A stretch of DNA of 64,000 nucleotides, taken from NCBI GenBank assembly GCA_028571685.1, contig CM053148.1, positions 83,722,001 through 83,786,000 of the forward strand. Direction: 5' to 3'. The DNA is from Heterohyrax brucei (lineage: Eukaryota; Chordata; Mammalia; Hyracoidea; Procaviidae). Below, piece by piece: positions 12,405 to 23,400 of the stretch. Both the position numbers and the translations under genes were made by a program. The notes under the pieces are model-generated. The model made no database searches. It was not told the origin of the DNA and saw only the letters and a program-made list of their open reading frames with translations. Each line of letters starts with the position of its first letter. The first letter of the stretch is position 1.

Positions 12405-13382
12405 TCTCCTTTAATGTGGTTGTTGTTAGGAGGTATGTAGTCAGTTTCAACTCGTAGTGATCCCATGCAACAGCACAGTGGAATACTGAATGCTTCCATC
12501 CCATCCTCAAAATCACTGCTAGGTTTGAATCCATTGTCACAAGCTTTGTGAAAATCCAGCCTGCAAAAGACCTCCCTTCTTTTGGCTGAGCCAGTACTTT
12601 ACCAGGCATGCTGTCTTTCTGCAGACAGTGGTCCCTCTGAAACTAAATGTCCAACATACGTGAGACAAAATCTCACCATCCTTCTGAGGAGCATTCTGAC
12701 TCTACCTCTTCTGAGACAGATTTGCTTTTTCTAGCACTCCTTGGTATAGTCAACATTCTTTGTCAACGTTATAATTCAAAGTCACAAATTCTTGCAGTAG
12801 TATAATATCTAGTTCTAATTTGTTGTCTAGATCACGAACGCACATGAGGTGATTAAAGATAATATGGTTTCAGCCAGGAACCTTAGTCCTCAAAGTGCCA
12901 TTGTTGCTTTTGAGGGCTTAAAGAAATCTTTTGCCACATATCGCTCTATAGACTATGTCACCTGACAGCTTGACTGCAGAGTTCAAGTGACGTGACGGCA
13001 GGTCCAAGGGAAATGCCATCCTTGACTCCTTCGATTTCTTTTCTGTTTATCATGATGTTGCTTATTAGTCCAAATGTGAGATTTTTTGTATTATTTATGT
13101 TCGGTTGCAATCTATAGTGAAGGCAGTAGTCTTTGAGCTTCATCAGGAAGAGCTTCAAGACGTCTTCCCATTCAGAAAACAATGCCGTGTCATCTGCATA
13201 ACACAGATTTTTAATGAGTCTTCCTCCAATCCTGATTCTCTTTCTTGATATCTATCAGCCTCTGTGATTACTTGCTGAGCATACAGATTGAATAAATACA
13301 GTGAGAGGCTATAACCTCAAAACACAGCTTTTCTGATTTTAAATCACTCAGTATCCCACTTGGTTTTCATTCTTTTGCCAGA
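12405..13382 (-). mobile_element. RTE (BovB-type) LINE fragment
   Basis: Second minus-strand RTE 3' portion, beginning with the 'gttgttaggaggtatgtagtcag' end and running to 'ttaaatcactcagtatccc' near 13350. It is collinear in order with the element at 8555-10240 but more diverged. It ends just before the promoter region of copy C. Confidence 0.82.
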
Positions 13383-13519
13383 AGATTACCAAGCAGGGGG
13401 AAAGGAGGGGGATCTCAGCTACCATCCCCCACCCTCTGTTGGAACCCTAGACTGAGATATTAAGTGCATTTCAGTAAAGAATGAGCTCAAGGGCATTTTT
13501 TTTTTTTTCTGGAAGGAGA

Positions 13520-13625
13520 AGCCACCAATAGGAAGGGGAGAAGGGAGAGTAGAATCCCACTCCTTCGCTACATAAGGAAGGCCAGGGCTGCCAGTTTCTT
13601 GCACTAGCCTGAAAGCGGCTGTGAC
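13520..13625 (+). promoter_or_regulatory. Candidate core promoter of copy C (CCAAT and TATA-like)
   Basis: CCAAT at 13525-13529 and TACATAA at 13569-13575, followed by 'ggaaggccagggctgcc', shared with copy B. Copy B keeps the canonical TATATAA but has lost CCAAT. The pairing of one CCAAT and one TATA-like box about 45 bp apart is a plausible vertebrate promoter. The 5' leader to the start codon at 14223 would be about 0.6 kb unless spliced, and contains upstream ATGs (for example 13747). Confidence 0.5.
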
Positions 13626-13847
13626 ACTAGGGTGATTACCAGCCCAGGACACACAGGTGGGCTGAGAGAGCAGAGCCCTGAAGAGCGAGCAACAGCTTGA
13701 AGGCCTGAGAGGAGCACCTGGCATCATTCCTTTCCAGCACCCCTGCATGGTGCCTCCATCTCTCCACTGGACCCCAACTCCAGCTCCCTACAGGGCTGCA
13801 CAGCCTCCTCCCAAGTGATTCTGAGACTCCTGACTGCAGCGCACTTG

Positions 13848-14035
13848 GCATATAATTTCAAAGAATAGTATCCATTTCTGTTGAGTTGTTTCTGAGTCTT
13901 AGAGGCCCTACAGGAATAGTAGAACTGCTCCAGAACGTTCCCGGTGGGCCATGGTGGATTCCAGCTGCAGATCTTTTGGTTTTGACAACTTAGTTCTTAA
14001 TTAGTATAAGACTAGGGCCTTGGCAGGGCTTCTCA
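13848..14035 (-). mobile_element. AfroSINE in the 5' region of copy C
   Basis: Reverse-orientation AfroSINE ('gttgtttctgagtcttagaggccctacag', 'agatcttttggttttgac') at the position occupied by the same element in copy B (3495-3672). It lies inside the presumed 5' leader. Confidence 0.82.
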
Positions 14036-14222
14036 AGGAAAAATACTAAGGGTTAATTTTAACCATCCACAGAGAGACTTGCTAAGCTTAGTGGCCAGGG
14101 CTGGACCAATAATCTCCTCAATAGGATCACTGCAGGGAGTCTTGTCTGCTGAGTCTCCACTAGCTAGAGCAGTCCACACAGGGTTCTGAAGGCAAGTGCC
14201 AGGCAGGGACACTGGGGTCACA

Positions 14223-14886
14223 ATGCCACTGTGGTGGCCCAAGGGTTCACAGGCTGCACGCATGTTGCTGTTGCTCACAGCAGCGGTAGCACTGCTGGCA
14301 GTGCCCTGCGTACCTGGGCGCTCAGCTGAGGAGGATGAGGAACTGGTGCTGCCCACACTCGAGCTGTCTGTGGGACACCAGACCGCTCGCCTTAGCCTGG
14401 ATGCCTTTGGTCTCCGGCTGCACCTGGAGCTGAAGCCAGACCATGGCTTCCTGGCACCCGGCTTCACACTCCAGACAGTAGGGCACAGACCAGAGCCTGA
14501 TGTGCTGTATTCAGAGGCCCTTGGCGACCTGAAGCACTGCTTCTATTCTGGCACCGTGAACGGGGACCCGCAATCGACCGTGTCTCTCAGTCTCTGCAAA
14601 GGAGTGAGTGGTGTCTTCCACCTGCAGGACAAGGTGTTCTTCATCCAGCCTGCACCCGGCAATGACACGGAGCCCCTTGTCCCCTTAGAAGCAGAGGATG
14701 TACAGCCTCGGCAGCTACAGTTCCATGTCCTGCAGAGGAGGCGGCAGAGCAGAGGTGGAGACTTCAAGTGCGGTGTAGAGGATGATGAAGTCCTGCCTAC
14801 CAGGGGACCCGAGTCAGAAAGAGAGGACACCACGGCTCAGGAATCACAGCAAGACTGGGAACCAGGGGCAACTGGACAGCTAACAG
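14223..14886 (+). CDS. ADAMTS1-like: Copy C exon 1: signal peptide and prodomain of an ADAMTS1-like protease
   Basis: Encodes residues 1-221 plus one base of codon 222. ATG at 14223 is chosen because it gives a 13-residue lead before the hydrophobic core, as in ADAMTS1; a second in-frame ATG at 14262 begins MLLLLTAAVALLAV, an acceptable signal peptide start. Then comes the acidic EEDEELVLP, typical of ADAMTS1, followed by prodomain landmarks FLAPGFTLQ and HCFYSGTVNGDP. Residues 172-177 (RRRQSR) are a possible furin-type site, and Cys183 in KCGVEDDE is the cysteine switch that keeps the zymogen latent. The donor after ACAG is GTATAAG, phase 1, which matches exon 2. No stop or frameshift. The equivalent exon in copy B has two stops and no start codon. 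Secretory pathway, extracellular role inferred from the family. Confidence 0.85.
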
Positions 14887-17226
14887 GTATAAGCCTGAGA
14901 AGAGTTTCTCTCTCTTGTCTTTTTATTTCCTGCTGTCCTCACTTTGGCCATCTGAAGCACCTTGTGGGTAGACTCCTGTTGACTGGCATGAATATATGTC
15001 TGCTGAAGGGAGAGAGACCTGAAAGTAGGAAATGTGGTTGGAGTTTCAGGGTGGTGAATGCAAGAGAGAGTTGATCAAATCCAACTAGAAAAAGTAATTT
15101 CATTTGCTGGAGTGATGCATCATGCACAGGTTTACTGTAATTCACAACTGACTCAACAGCACCTGACAAGAACAACAATAGGGTGAAATTTTTGACCTGG
15201 GAGAATTGGTAACCCCATTCTTTTTATATGAATGCAGTGCCATAGTGGAAAGTGGCAAGGGATTTCTTGCCATCCTGGTTCACTTATTGTTAAGGCTTCT
15301 ATGTGTTCTTGAGTGTGGTTGCAGCTTTGTGCTGTGCTTTGTAACGGCTGCCTGGGCTCTCACTCTGATCCTGAGGAAGGTAGAGTGGGAGAAGGAATGA
15401 GAGCTACGATGATCCAGGATTGTGTAGTCACAGGGTTTGGGCACTTGCTTTTTGAACACTCCTCTGCAGGCTGCTGCCCTCTGCTCCCATGCCCTTTAAG
15501 ATGCTGACAACAATTACTGGTGGCAGGCTTCCCTTAGCAGAACCTACTTAAGAGGTCATTGCTCTGCTCGCGCTACCTCTGTGAGACAGCTACCCTGCCT
15601 CCCACTTTGTGTTGCTTCTCACTGGCTTCATTAGGCTCTCCTGAACTCTCCAAGGTACAGACTCATGGATTCTTCCTGCTAAGCACTTCCCAGGCTCTGT
15701 TTTCTGCTGTATTTACTGCCTGGGTCTTCCCTTTCTATCAGCTTAGTGTCTTTTCCTCTTATCGTGTTGTCACAGATCTCTTCTTTGAAATTCTCCCCTT
15801 TATTGCCCTGAAGCTGTACTCACAGAAGCAGTAATTTGCTCACTGCCCAGCTTAGAAATTCCCATTGGGTCTCTATCCAAAGCCCTTGGGCTCTTTTTGA
15901 GAAAGTAACTGCAGACCAAAGAAGGAACTTTTTTCTCTGGGGCCATGAGAGTTAGGCAATAGGTTGCTGGGCTGAGTGCATCATCCTTGTGTCTGCAGTT
16001 ATCATGAACATGTACCCAGGGATGCCTGGAATAAGAGCTCAGAACACATTCCTTGATGCTCTGTCCCTTAGCAGCCACTTAAGCCCTTCTCAGGATTTTG
16101 CTCGTGGAGGTCAATGATCTCTTTTAGGATTAGATTCTTGGTCTGTGGAAAAACTGCCCTTGCACCAAAATTTTTAGTACAGCCAAGGAGGATAATGTGC
16201 AGTCTTCCTTCTTCAGATAGGAGGATATTAAAGATTGCCAAATTCCAGACTACCAAAAGTGTAATCTGATCCTTCAAGGAAATACCAGATCTCTTTATTA
16301 AAAATAAAGTCTTAAAATGTATTATCTTCAATGAAATACAGATAGAAATGTTTTTGTTATTGTTGTCCCAGCTATGGAAATCTTGGTGGCATATTGGGCT
16401 AAGTGCTGCCTCTGCTAACCAAAAGGTCAGCAGTTCAAATTTGCCAGGCACTCCTTGGAAACTCTATACAGCAGTTCTACTCTGACCTATGGGGTTGCTA
16501 TGAGTTGGACCCGACTTGACAGCAGTGGGTTTGGTAATTTTTGGTTTGTTCCAGTTATGTTTTTGTTTTGCGTTGACTAATTAGACTTTCCCTATGTAAG
16601 TATCTGACAATTAAATTCACAAAATCATCCTAGAATAACTGCTACACACCTCACTGCTGATTATTACTGCAGTCATTCTGAAGCAGTCCCCTCGGGAATC
16701 TATGCACTGATGCCGGCCCCTAGTCCAGTCTTCAAAACAATTTGGAACTTTTTTTTTATGGAATGGCACCCCTAGCTGTCATCATATTCCCTTGATGTCC
16801 TGAATGTTATCAGAATTTCTTCCTTTCAATATTTCCTTTATCTTCAGGTAAAGAAAAAAGCTATTGGAGGCCAGATCAGGTTATTAGTAAGGATGATCCA
16901 GGACAGTTATTTGCTTTCTGGCTGAAAACTCCCTCACAGACAACTATAAAAGTAAATTTGCAAACTTGTCATCCTGACACCACACATAATGGCCATTCCA
17001 GAATGAGTTCCAACCTTCTTTTGAAGGGTGGACTAAGTGTTGGCATCGGTGCATAGCTTCCCAAGGGGAATACTTCTAAGGTGATCATAGTGATATTCAG
17101 CAATGGGTATATAGCACTGAGAACAATTAACTTCTTGAATTTATTTGTCAGATCTCTTATCCTGCAAAAGCAACTATTCTTAGACTGAATGCCTATGAAC
17201 AAATTACCTTCCTTGTTTCCTTATAG
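14887..17226 (+). other. Intron 1 of copy C
   Basis: About 2.3 kb, collinear with intron 1 of copy D (35622-38946, which additionally holds RTE pieces) and partly with the inverted fragment at 52600-53582. Open frames here (for example 15559-15834) are not shared as frames between copies, so they are treated as chance. A C-specific AfroSINE lies at 16372-16558. Confidence 0.75.
16372..16558 (+). mobile_element. AfroSINE in intron 1 of copy C
   Basis: Well-preserved AfroSINE ('gctaaccaaaaggtcagcagttcaaat', 'tatggggttgctatgagttgg', 'gacttgacagcagtgggttt'). Absent from the matching positions of copies B (about 4890) and D (about 38300), so it was inserted after copy C became separate. Confidence 0.92.
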
Positions 17227-17573
17227 GAACTGGACGCATGAGAAAGAAGAGTTTTGTGTCCAGGCCCCGCTATGTAGAAACCATGCTTGTGGCCGACAAG
17301 TCAGTGGCCGACTTCCATGGTGGTGGCCTGGAGCACTACCTTCTTACCTTGTTCTCGGTGGCCTCCCGGTTGTACAAACACCCCAGCATTCGGCAATCAA
17401 TTAGCCTGGTGGTAGTGAAGATTCTGATCATCTCTGAGGAAGACAAGGGGCCATTAATAACCTCTCACGCTGACTTTTCACTGAAAAACTTCTGTGAATG
17501 GCAAAGGCAGCAAAACTCACCCAGTGACCAGGATGCCGAACACTACGACACAGCAATTCTTTTCACCAGAAAG
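17227..17573 (+). CDS. ADAMTS1-like: Copy C exon 2: furin region and N-terminal metalloprotease domain
   Basis: 347 bp, acceptor CCTTATAG, donor GTGTGC. Encodes the rest of codon 222 to residue 337. It starts TGRMRKKS, where ADAMTS1 has an RKKR furin site, so the P1 Arg is Ser here (residue 230); copy D keeps RKKR. Then [62 protein letters not shown] and [11 protein letters not shown] follow, all closely matching ADAMTS1. The ETMLVAD and AEHYDTAIL segments include residues that bind structural calcium in ADAMTS catalytic domains (family knowledge). Fully open. Copies B and D have a stop in this exon (5189 and 39204). Confidence 0.9.
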
Positions 17574-17834
17574 GTGTGCAGGAGGATGTGCCACTTATGA
17601 TAGAATGATCTAAGGTTCTGCCTGCTTTGTAACACACATATATAGAAAGAACTTTCACTAACGTATTTGCACTTAAATTGTATCTCTGAAAGCTCTATAA
17701 TGTCCTTCTAAAGGACAAGTCAACAACAATGACTGTAGATGCCTCAAAACATATGTGAGATTAACTAGTCAAAGAGTTTGACCCAACCCTCATGCTTATC
17801 CCTATTAACAAGGTTGCATTCTTGTCTATCCTAG

Positions 17835-17967
17835 AACTTATGTAGATCCTTTTGGTGTAACACTTTCGGGATAGCTCCTGTCGGAGCTATGTGTGACCCC
17901 AGCAGAAGCTGCGCAATTGTAAAAGATAATGGTTTCATAGCTGCCTTCACCACAGCCCATGAGTTGG
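17835..17967 (+). CDS. ADAMTS1-like: Copy C exon 3: metalloprotease with first half of the zinc motif
   Basis: 133 bp, acceptor ATCCTAG, donor GTGAGT. Encodes residues 338-381 and one base of codon 382. [11 protein letters not shown] matches the family's LCGSQTCDTLG, followed by [11 protein letters not shown] and [10 protein letters not shown]. His379 and the catalytic Glu380 are present. The three Cys expected in this stretch plus the one in DPSRSC are retained. In copy D the matching exon has a TAA at 39644; in copy B it is cut off before HELG; in copy A only its end is in the window. Confidence 0.88.
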
Positions 17968-18164
17968 GTGAGTTGTTTTTACAGTAAGAGCTAAGCTCCA
18001 TTAATGAATTTTAACTGATAAATGAATGTGTTAATTTAAGAGGAAGAATCTTCAGTTGATTTGCTTGCTGCTTTAGGTGACAAAGCATCTTACAAACTGT
18101 GGAAAATGTATTCTCAATGTTTCAAAAATTCCCTCTCTTTACAACAACTGGCGATACAATAGTA

Positions 18165-18325
18165 GAAGCCATAGACCTTTGGAGGAGCCCTAGAGGAACA
18201 GTTTGTAATCACTTAGCTGCTCACCTGAAGGTTGGCCATTTGAACCCTCCAGCTGCTCCCCAAGAAAATGAGGTGGTAGTTAGCTTCCATGAAGACTCAC
18301 AGCCTTGGAAACCCTATGGGGGTTA
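18165..18325 (+). mobile_element. AfroSINE in intron 3 of copy C
   Basis: Orthologous to the intron 3 SINE of copies A, B and D ('ggaggagccctagagg', 'gctgctcacctgaaggttg', 'cacagccttggaaaccctatggggg'); its 3' end is cut short compared with copy A. Confidence 0.88.
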
Positions 18326-18498
18326 ACGACTTTTGGAAACTTAAATGTTTTTTAACACCTTGTGAAAAGCTTACACTGTCTCAAAAAATCAATGTCTTCC
18401 TCTAGTTACATTGCTTTAAGGCGAATGTCTTCCAGCTGGGGGAAAGAAAATGTTGAAGATGACCTGCATTTTAATGTTGGTTTTGTACTGTGTCTTAG

Positions 18499-18666
18499 GC
18501 CACTTATTTAGCATGCCACATGATAATGCAAACAAGTGTGCCCTTGTCAGCAAGGTGAAGGGAAATTCCCACATGATGTCTGCATTCATGTCTGATATAG
18601 ATGTCAGCCCGTCTTGGTCTCCTTGCAGCACCTACATGATTACATCATTTCTACAAAAGGGTCATG
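18499..18666 (+). CDS. ADAMTS1-like: Copy C exon 4: end of the metalloprotease domain with zinc ligands and Met-turn
   Basis: 168 bp, acceptor GTCTTAG, donor GTAAGA, phase 1 at both ends. Joined to exon 3 it completes HELGHLFSMPHD, with zinc ligands His379, His383 and His389. HMMS (406-409) is the Met-turn, and WSPCSTYMITSFL closes the catalytic domain as in ADAMTS1. Open throughout. In copy A the second ligand is Arg and the SPC Cys is a stop; in copy B the second ligand is Cys; copy D keeps the ligands (HVFGMRHD). So among the forward copies only C has a catalytic core that is both readable and complete. Confidence 0.9.
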
Positions 18667-19113
18667 GTAAGAAACACAAGCTGCTCTTGCTAGCTGACAT
18701 CTCAGGCTTAAAGTGTACGATGCTAAGTAAAGAAGCTCTTGGTTTTTTTTTTCTTTCTTATTTTCCTTTACCTTCTTCAAAGTGAATCTTCAACACCAGC
18801 ACCATCAATTTTTAGACATTATCTCCCCATGCCATGTTGTGCTTTGGGATGAATAGAACCCTACGTGGAGTTAATTCAAATTATACTAAGAAGAACTGTT
18901 TCATGTTGATATTTACTGGTAAATGGTTCCACTTGTGATAAAGTCATTTCCAGACTTTTGAATTTGTTCTACATTGTGCTCAAAAGCTCCACCCTTTTCA
19001 AATCACTTTGCTTTACATTATCTCACTTGATGAGGGAGCCCTGAGGCTGTCACCTACCCCCTGCATGCTTTCACTAGTTGTTTATTCACAGCTGACTGGC
19101 ATTTTCTTTACAG

Positions 19114-19400
19114 GTGATTGTTTGTTGGACACACCCCAGAATTCTATAAAGCTACCCTCCAAGTTGCCAGGGACGTTGTATGATGCTGACCAGCAATGCC
19201 AGTTTATGTTTGGGAATGATTACAAGCACTGTCCCAACATAAACAGCGCCTGCAGGACCCTGTGGTGCAATGCCCCCTCCAGTGGGATACTGTTGTGTCA
19301 AAAACTAGACTTTCCTTGGGCAGATGGGACCAGCTGTGGAAACGAGAAGTGGTGCATCAGCGGCCAGTGCGTGAACAAGAGCGACAGGCAACACTTTGAT
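19114..19400 (+). CDS. ADAMTS1-like: Copy C exon 5: disintegrin-like domain
   Basis: 287 bp, acceptor TTTACAG, donor GTGAGT, entering in phase 1 and leaving in phase 0. Encodes the rest of codon 438 to residue 533: [63 protein letters not shown] and HFD. Cys residues match the ADAMTS1 disintegrin-like pattern. No stop or shift, whereas A, B and D each have a frame break or stop in this exon. The domain assists substrate recognition in the family and does not carry an integrin-binding RGD here. Confidence 0.9.
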
Positions 19401-19756
19401 GTGAGTTTTTCTACTGACACATTCACGCCCCTTGAAATGCTGGTGTTGAAAACAAGCAACACCTCCAGAGGGAGGGTGAAAAAAAACAAAAACAAAAACA
19501 AAAAAAAAGGAACAATTTACCGCGTACTTGATTCTAACTCTTGGCATTTCCATGTGTTTCAAGGGTAGAACTGAGCTCCAAAATTATGCTGAAATATCTG
19601 ATAACAAGTTAAGCAAAACCCATGTTTGTCCTTGGGCAGGAATGCAGGACATAGGGATTTCATAATTATTTATTTCAGTGTTCTTATTTTTGACTTTTAT
19701 TTTCTAGAAGATTTCTTTAGAGAACTCTAACATTGGTGATTTGTGCTCCCATTTAG

Positions 19757-19948
19757 ACTCCCCTTCACGGACACTGGGGGCCGTGGATGTCCTGGGGAGA
19801 CTGTACGAGGACATGTGGTGGAGGACTTCAGGTCAGGATGAGACAGTGTGACAACCCGGTCCCAAAGTTTGCAGGGAACTACTGTGTCGGCCAAAGAGTG
19901 CACTACCGATTCTGCAACAAGGAGGACTGTCCAAACAATAACAGTTAG
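19757..19948 (+). CDS. ADAMTS1-like: Copy C exon 6: TSP1 repeat, ending in a stop if intron 6 is retained
   Basis: The exon proper is 19757-19943 (187 bp, acceptor CATTTAG). It encodes residues 534-595: a thrombospondin type-1 repeat with the three spaced Trp ([11 protein letters not shown]), CTRTCGGG and all six Cys, ending CPNNN. The donor has become GTTAGC (copy D: GTGAGT), and reading on gives Ser then TAG at 19946-19948. An ERV LTR starts at 19953. Because exon 7 is missing and exon 8 is in the wrong phase, termination here is the simplest outcome. It would give a protein of about 596 residues against 967 for human ADAMTS1, lacking the Cys-rich, spacer and C-terminal TSP1 domains. Expression is not shown by the sequence. 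Confidence 0.82.
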   Translation, partial: TPLHGHWGPWMSWGDCTRTCGGGLQVRMRQCDNPVPKFAGNYCVGQRVHYRFCNKEDCPNNNS

Positions 19949-19952
19949 CATA

Positions 19953-20459
19953 TGGTTCGTAGCTGTAGAAAAATTCTTAGCTGGCCTCTTTCTTAATGCT
20001 AAATCCCTTCTCCCTAATTAGCAATGTTGACATATAAAGAAAACTAAGAATCCTTTCTGACTGGTACTCACAAAGATTGTGTTTGTTTTCCCAGGCTATT
20101 CTTCAGTGATAACCAAACAGAGTGATGCCAGTTTGCAGCCCACTTTTCCTTAGATACCTTCCCAGCCTGCAGACATCAAGGACAGCTCATCTTGAAACAA
20201 GGAAACTGTGTGTTCTTCAACCTTGCGCCCTCTGAACACCTGCATGCTGGTGCCCCGTGCCTGCCCTGCTTTCCTCCCCTAAACCCTTGTATAATACTTG
20301 CTGGCCTGAACTGAGAGGTAAAGATGGTTTTTAAGGGGCCAGTCCACCATCTTCTCAGATTGCTGGCCATCTGAATAAAGTGTTTTTAAAAGTTCAACCC
20401 CATAATTGGCTTAGTAGTGACAGGCATAAGAGTCTTCAACAAGGATATTTCCAGTAACA
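19953..20459 (+). mobile_element. ERV 5' LTR in intron 6 of copy C
   Basis: Starts TG (19953), ends CA (20458-20459), about 507 bp, and is homologous to the two LTRs of copy D (41652-42177 and 47143-47655). It has a TATA-like TATAATA at about 20290 and AATAAAG at 20374-20380, both in sense with copy C. It sits within a few bases of the exon 6 donor. Confidence 0.82.
20374..20379 (+). terminator. LTR polyadenylation signal AATAAA
   Basis: Canonical hexamer inside the sense-orientation LTR, 426 bp downstream of the copy C stop codon at 19946. It is conserved at the same place in the copy D LTRs. It could end copy C transcripts; this is inference. Confidence 0.6.
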
Positions 20460-23400
20460 TTTTTGGCAATGGTGGCAGGACAGCATTGGGACTCTCCAGA
20501 GGCTCTCTGGTAACTTCAGTGATCTTGCAGGGGACTCCTGGTGGTTGTCTGGACGGGGGCTCCTTGAGAGGTGAAAATCTGGCAACTTTAAGCAGCTTCC
20601 AAGCAAGTTTCACTGAAGAGTTGGTTTGGGTTCAGATTTATGCTCCTCAACCCCCAAGTCTTATCATGAAAGAGGTGGAATCCAGTGCTATCTGGGTTGC
20701 TATTTCTGGGGCTCATTGAGAGACACTTGGTTTGCAGACCCCTTAAGGAGCCTCCTGGTCAGTGCACCATCTGCACACCATGCAGGAGGCTGCCTGGTCT
20801 GCAGACTCTGTAAAGGGACACGTGGTAGGGCACCATTCGATCTGAGACTACATAAGGAGCCCACTGGTTAAATTGTGATCAAGGGGACTACAGACTCATT
20901 TCTATCTTCTTGGCCTTTCATTCTGGCCTTCTTTTAACCTGTGTTTCAACCTCTCTTCATTCTTGTGAAGTCTTTGTTCATCTGTGGGGGCTCCTAAGTC
21001 TGTGATTTTCTGTGAAAAGTTACTGAGAAATTGCACCATTCCTGCAGGCTCAGTGTTGAATGTATATGTAAAACTTCAAAAGTTTGGCGCACAGCCGTAA
21101 ATTTGGTCAATTTCCCCTTGGAATTGTTCTTTTCTTTTCTCTAGTTATTACCCTATTCACTATCTCTGTTTTTGTGAAGGAATATTGCCCTGTTAAGTGT
21201 TTCTTGGGTGCCTGAGTCTTGCACCTCTTGTCCAGACTTCCTCATCTTGCTAATTCATTGCCGGAATGGACTTTAGTTGCAGGGAACTTCCAACCCCGTC
21301 TCATGCCCAGTTCCTTCTTTAAATTTGTATAGGTAAACTACTGGTTTGACAGGTCAACAACAGAAAAAGGTGGCAGGGCTAGAAGCTCTGTAAATCTAGC
21401 AGAATGGGAGGAGTGACTTCCAATCCTGGTAATAGTCCACTGAAGCAGATTCTGGCTGATTGGTGTACCTACCATTATTCTGACTGACTAAAAAGAAAAT
21501 GGTGTTTCATTGCAACACAGTTTGGCTGACATCTATAATAAATTAGAAAGAGAACTGCCCTATCTATGGGAACCTTGAATTTTTTTTTTGCTATATTAGG
21601 ACTTCAGAATTTTTGTCAGAGGTCTGCGAAATGGGATAAAATCCCTTATGCTCAAGTCTTTATGACTGTTCAATAAGGATGCAAAAATGAGGGGGAAAGG
21701 GTTGATGGTACAAAGAGTAAGAATTGTCGGCCAAATAGTTGGGCCCTAAGAGATCAGAAGATGAAGGCACCATGACAACCTCAGCTGGGGCTTGGCCACC
21801 TCCACCACTGAGGCTCAGCAGCCACCCTGGAGACCCAGCCCCGGCTGCTGCCTCCCCCAGTACTCCTCCCAGAAGGTCACCTTGTGCTGCTGCCTGTGCC
21901 ATTTCTGGCAGTAAGAAATGCCCTGCTTTCCCACTATCCAGAGGAGGAAACTAGGTACTTGGGGCATGCAGCCAGTGCAGTGATCTTCCCCTCCCATATT
22001 GGGAAAGGCCACTAAATCTGGACTAGGAACAGAGGAGTGTGCTCGCTCCAGGGCAGGGCAACACCCATTAGGAAGATTGCCAAGAGGTAAAGGACTCCAA
22101 GGACAATCAGCAGGGTATTACTTAGCACAGACCCTGTTACCTACTTCAGAGATGCTTAATTGGAGAAACTCTAATCCCTGTATGGACAATCCAACTAAAA
22201 TAACTTGCTTAACAACATCTGTCTTTGCTACTGACTATCCAAAATGGACTGACATGCAAGCTGTATTTAACGTTATTCTCACTGAAGATGAATGAAGGTT
22301 GGTGCTGGAAAAAGCAAAGGAAGAGATCAAGTGTCTTCTTCAGGAGAATCCAACAAATACTCCAGCTCCAGCCGGAGGCATCCCGCTAATAGACACCAAC
22401 TAGAACCCTAACAATGGGTGCCCTCCTCATCTAGAACATTATCAAAAGTGTATATTCATAAGCCTTAAGAAGGGGGCCCCAAAACAAAATACAGGAAGTG
22501 CAACGAAAGGCTAATAAGAAACCACAGAGTTCTTGGAAATGATTTGTCAGGTACGTGGTAAATATCCTGGCATGGATCCCCAAGGTCCAGAAAACATGAG
22601 GATGTTTTCCATGATTTACATTTCTCAGAGCACTCAGGATAGAAGGAAAAAGTTGCACAGATTGGAAGGAGGGCTGGGCGTGAATCCTCCCTAGTTAGTT
22701 GATATTGCCTTTAAATTGTACCACTCTAGAGAGCATCACAAAGCCCCGCTTTCCACTGTGTTTGTGGAGCAAGGGAAGACTATGTGGGTGACCCAATTCC
22801 AGGGAGATGAATGCTGTCCCATCCCCAAACCAGAGGACCAGTGTACTCACTGTAGCAGGAGAAGACATTGGAAAAATGAATGTCCCCAAAGACAAACCAG
22901 TAAGCAAAATAAGGAAATAACAGCCCAAATTATAGCTGAACAAACTCCCAATTTGGATGAAAGTTGATGAGGTTCAGGGGTTCCCTGACATCTGACCTAC
23001 AAATGGAAGGTTGTTTCAGAGGAACCCTGGGTAAAGTGGCCAACCTGTTGAATTTCTAGTGGACCCAAAAGCCCCTAATTCAGTGGTAAAATAGAGAGTT
23101 AACACTAGAAGTCACAGCAGGCTTAAAGATCACAGGAATCAAGGAAAACCTGAACAGCAATATTTCTTACAGCCACTAGAGTGTGCTATTGGAGAGAAAT
23201 ACTTAACTCATATTTATGAATATGCCTGACTGCCCAGTTTATATTCTTGGCTGTGACTTATTTTTAATTAAATGCTCAAACCCTTTTTTGTCCCCAAGGA
23301 GAAACAACTCCACTCACAGAATCCACCAGACTCAGAGTTACAACTACATTGCCTGATGAAATCTAGCAGACCTCCAGAACATCAGAACTCATCCCCTGAA

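Noticed and set aside
14196-14222. Extending the copy C start upstream to 14196
   Set aside because: The frame begins there with GTG, not ATG; 14223 is the first in-frame ATG.
14033-14467. Minus-strand 144-codon frame, Ser-rich
   Set aside because: Antisense to the signal-peptide exon of copy C; Ser/Arg-rich text is the usual mirror of Leu/Ala/Glu codons.
14887-15074. Reading exon 1 of copy C on to 15074
   Set aside because: The frame is open, but the GTATAAG donor at 14887 is in the conserved position and phase and the downstream text does not match ADAMTS1.
20287-20300. LTR TATA-like box as a promoter for a downstream host gene
   Set aside because: The only downstream ADAMTS sequence is broken exons 8-9, so no useful product is apparent; kept only as an LTR property.
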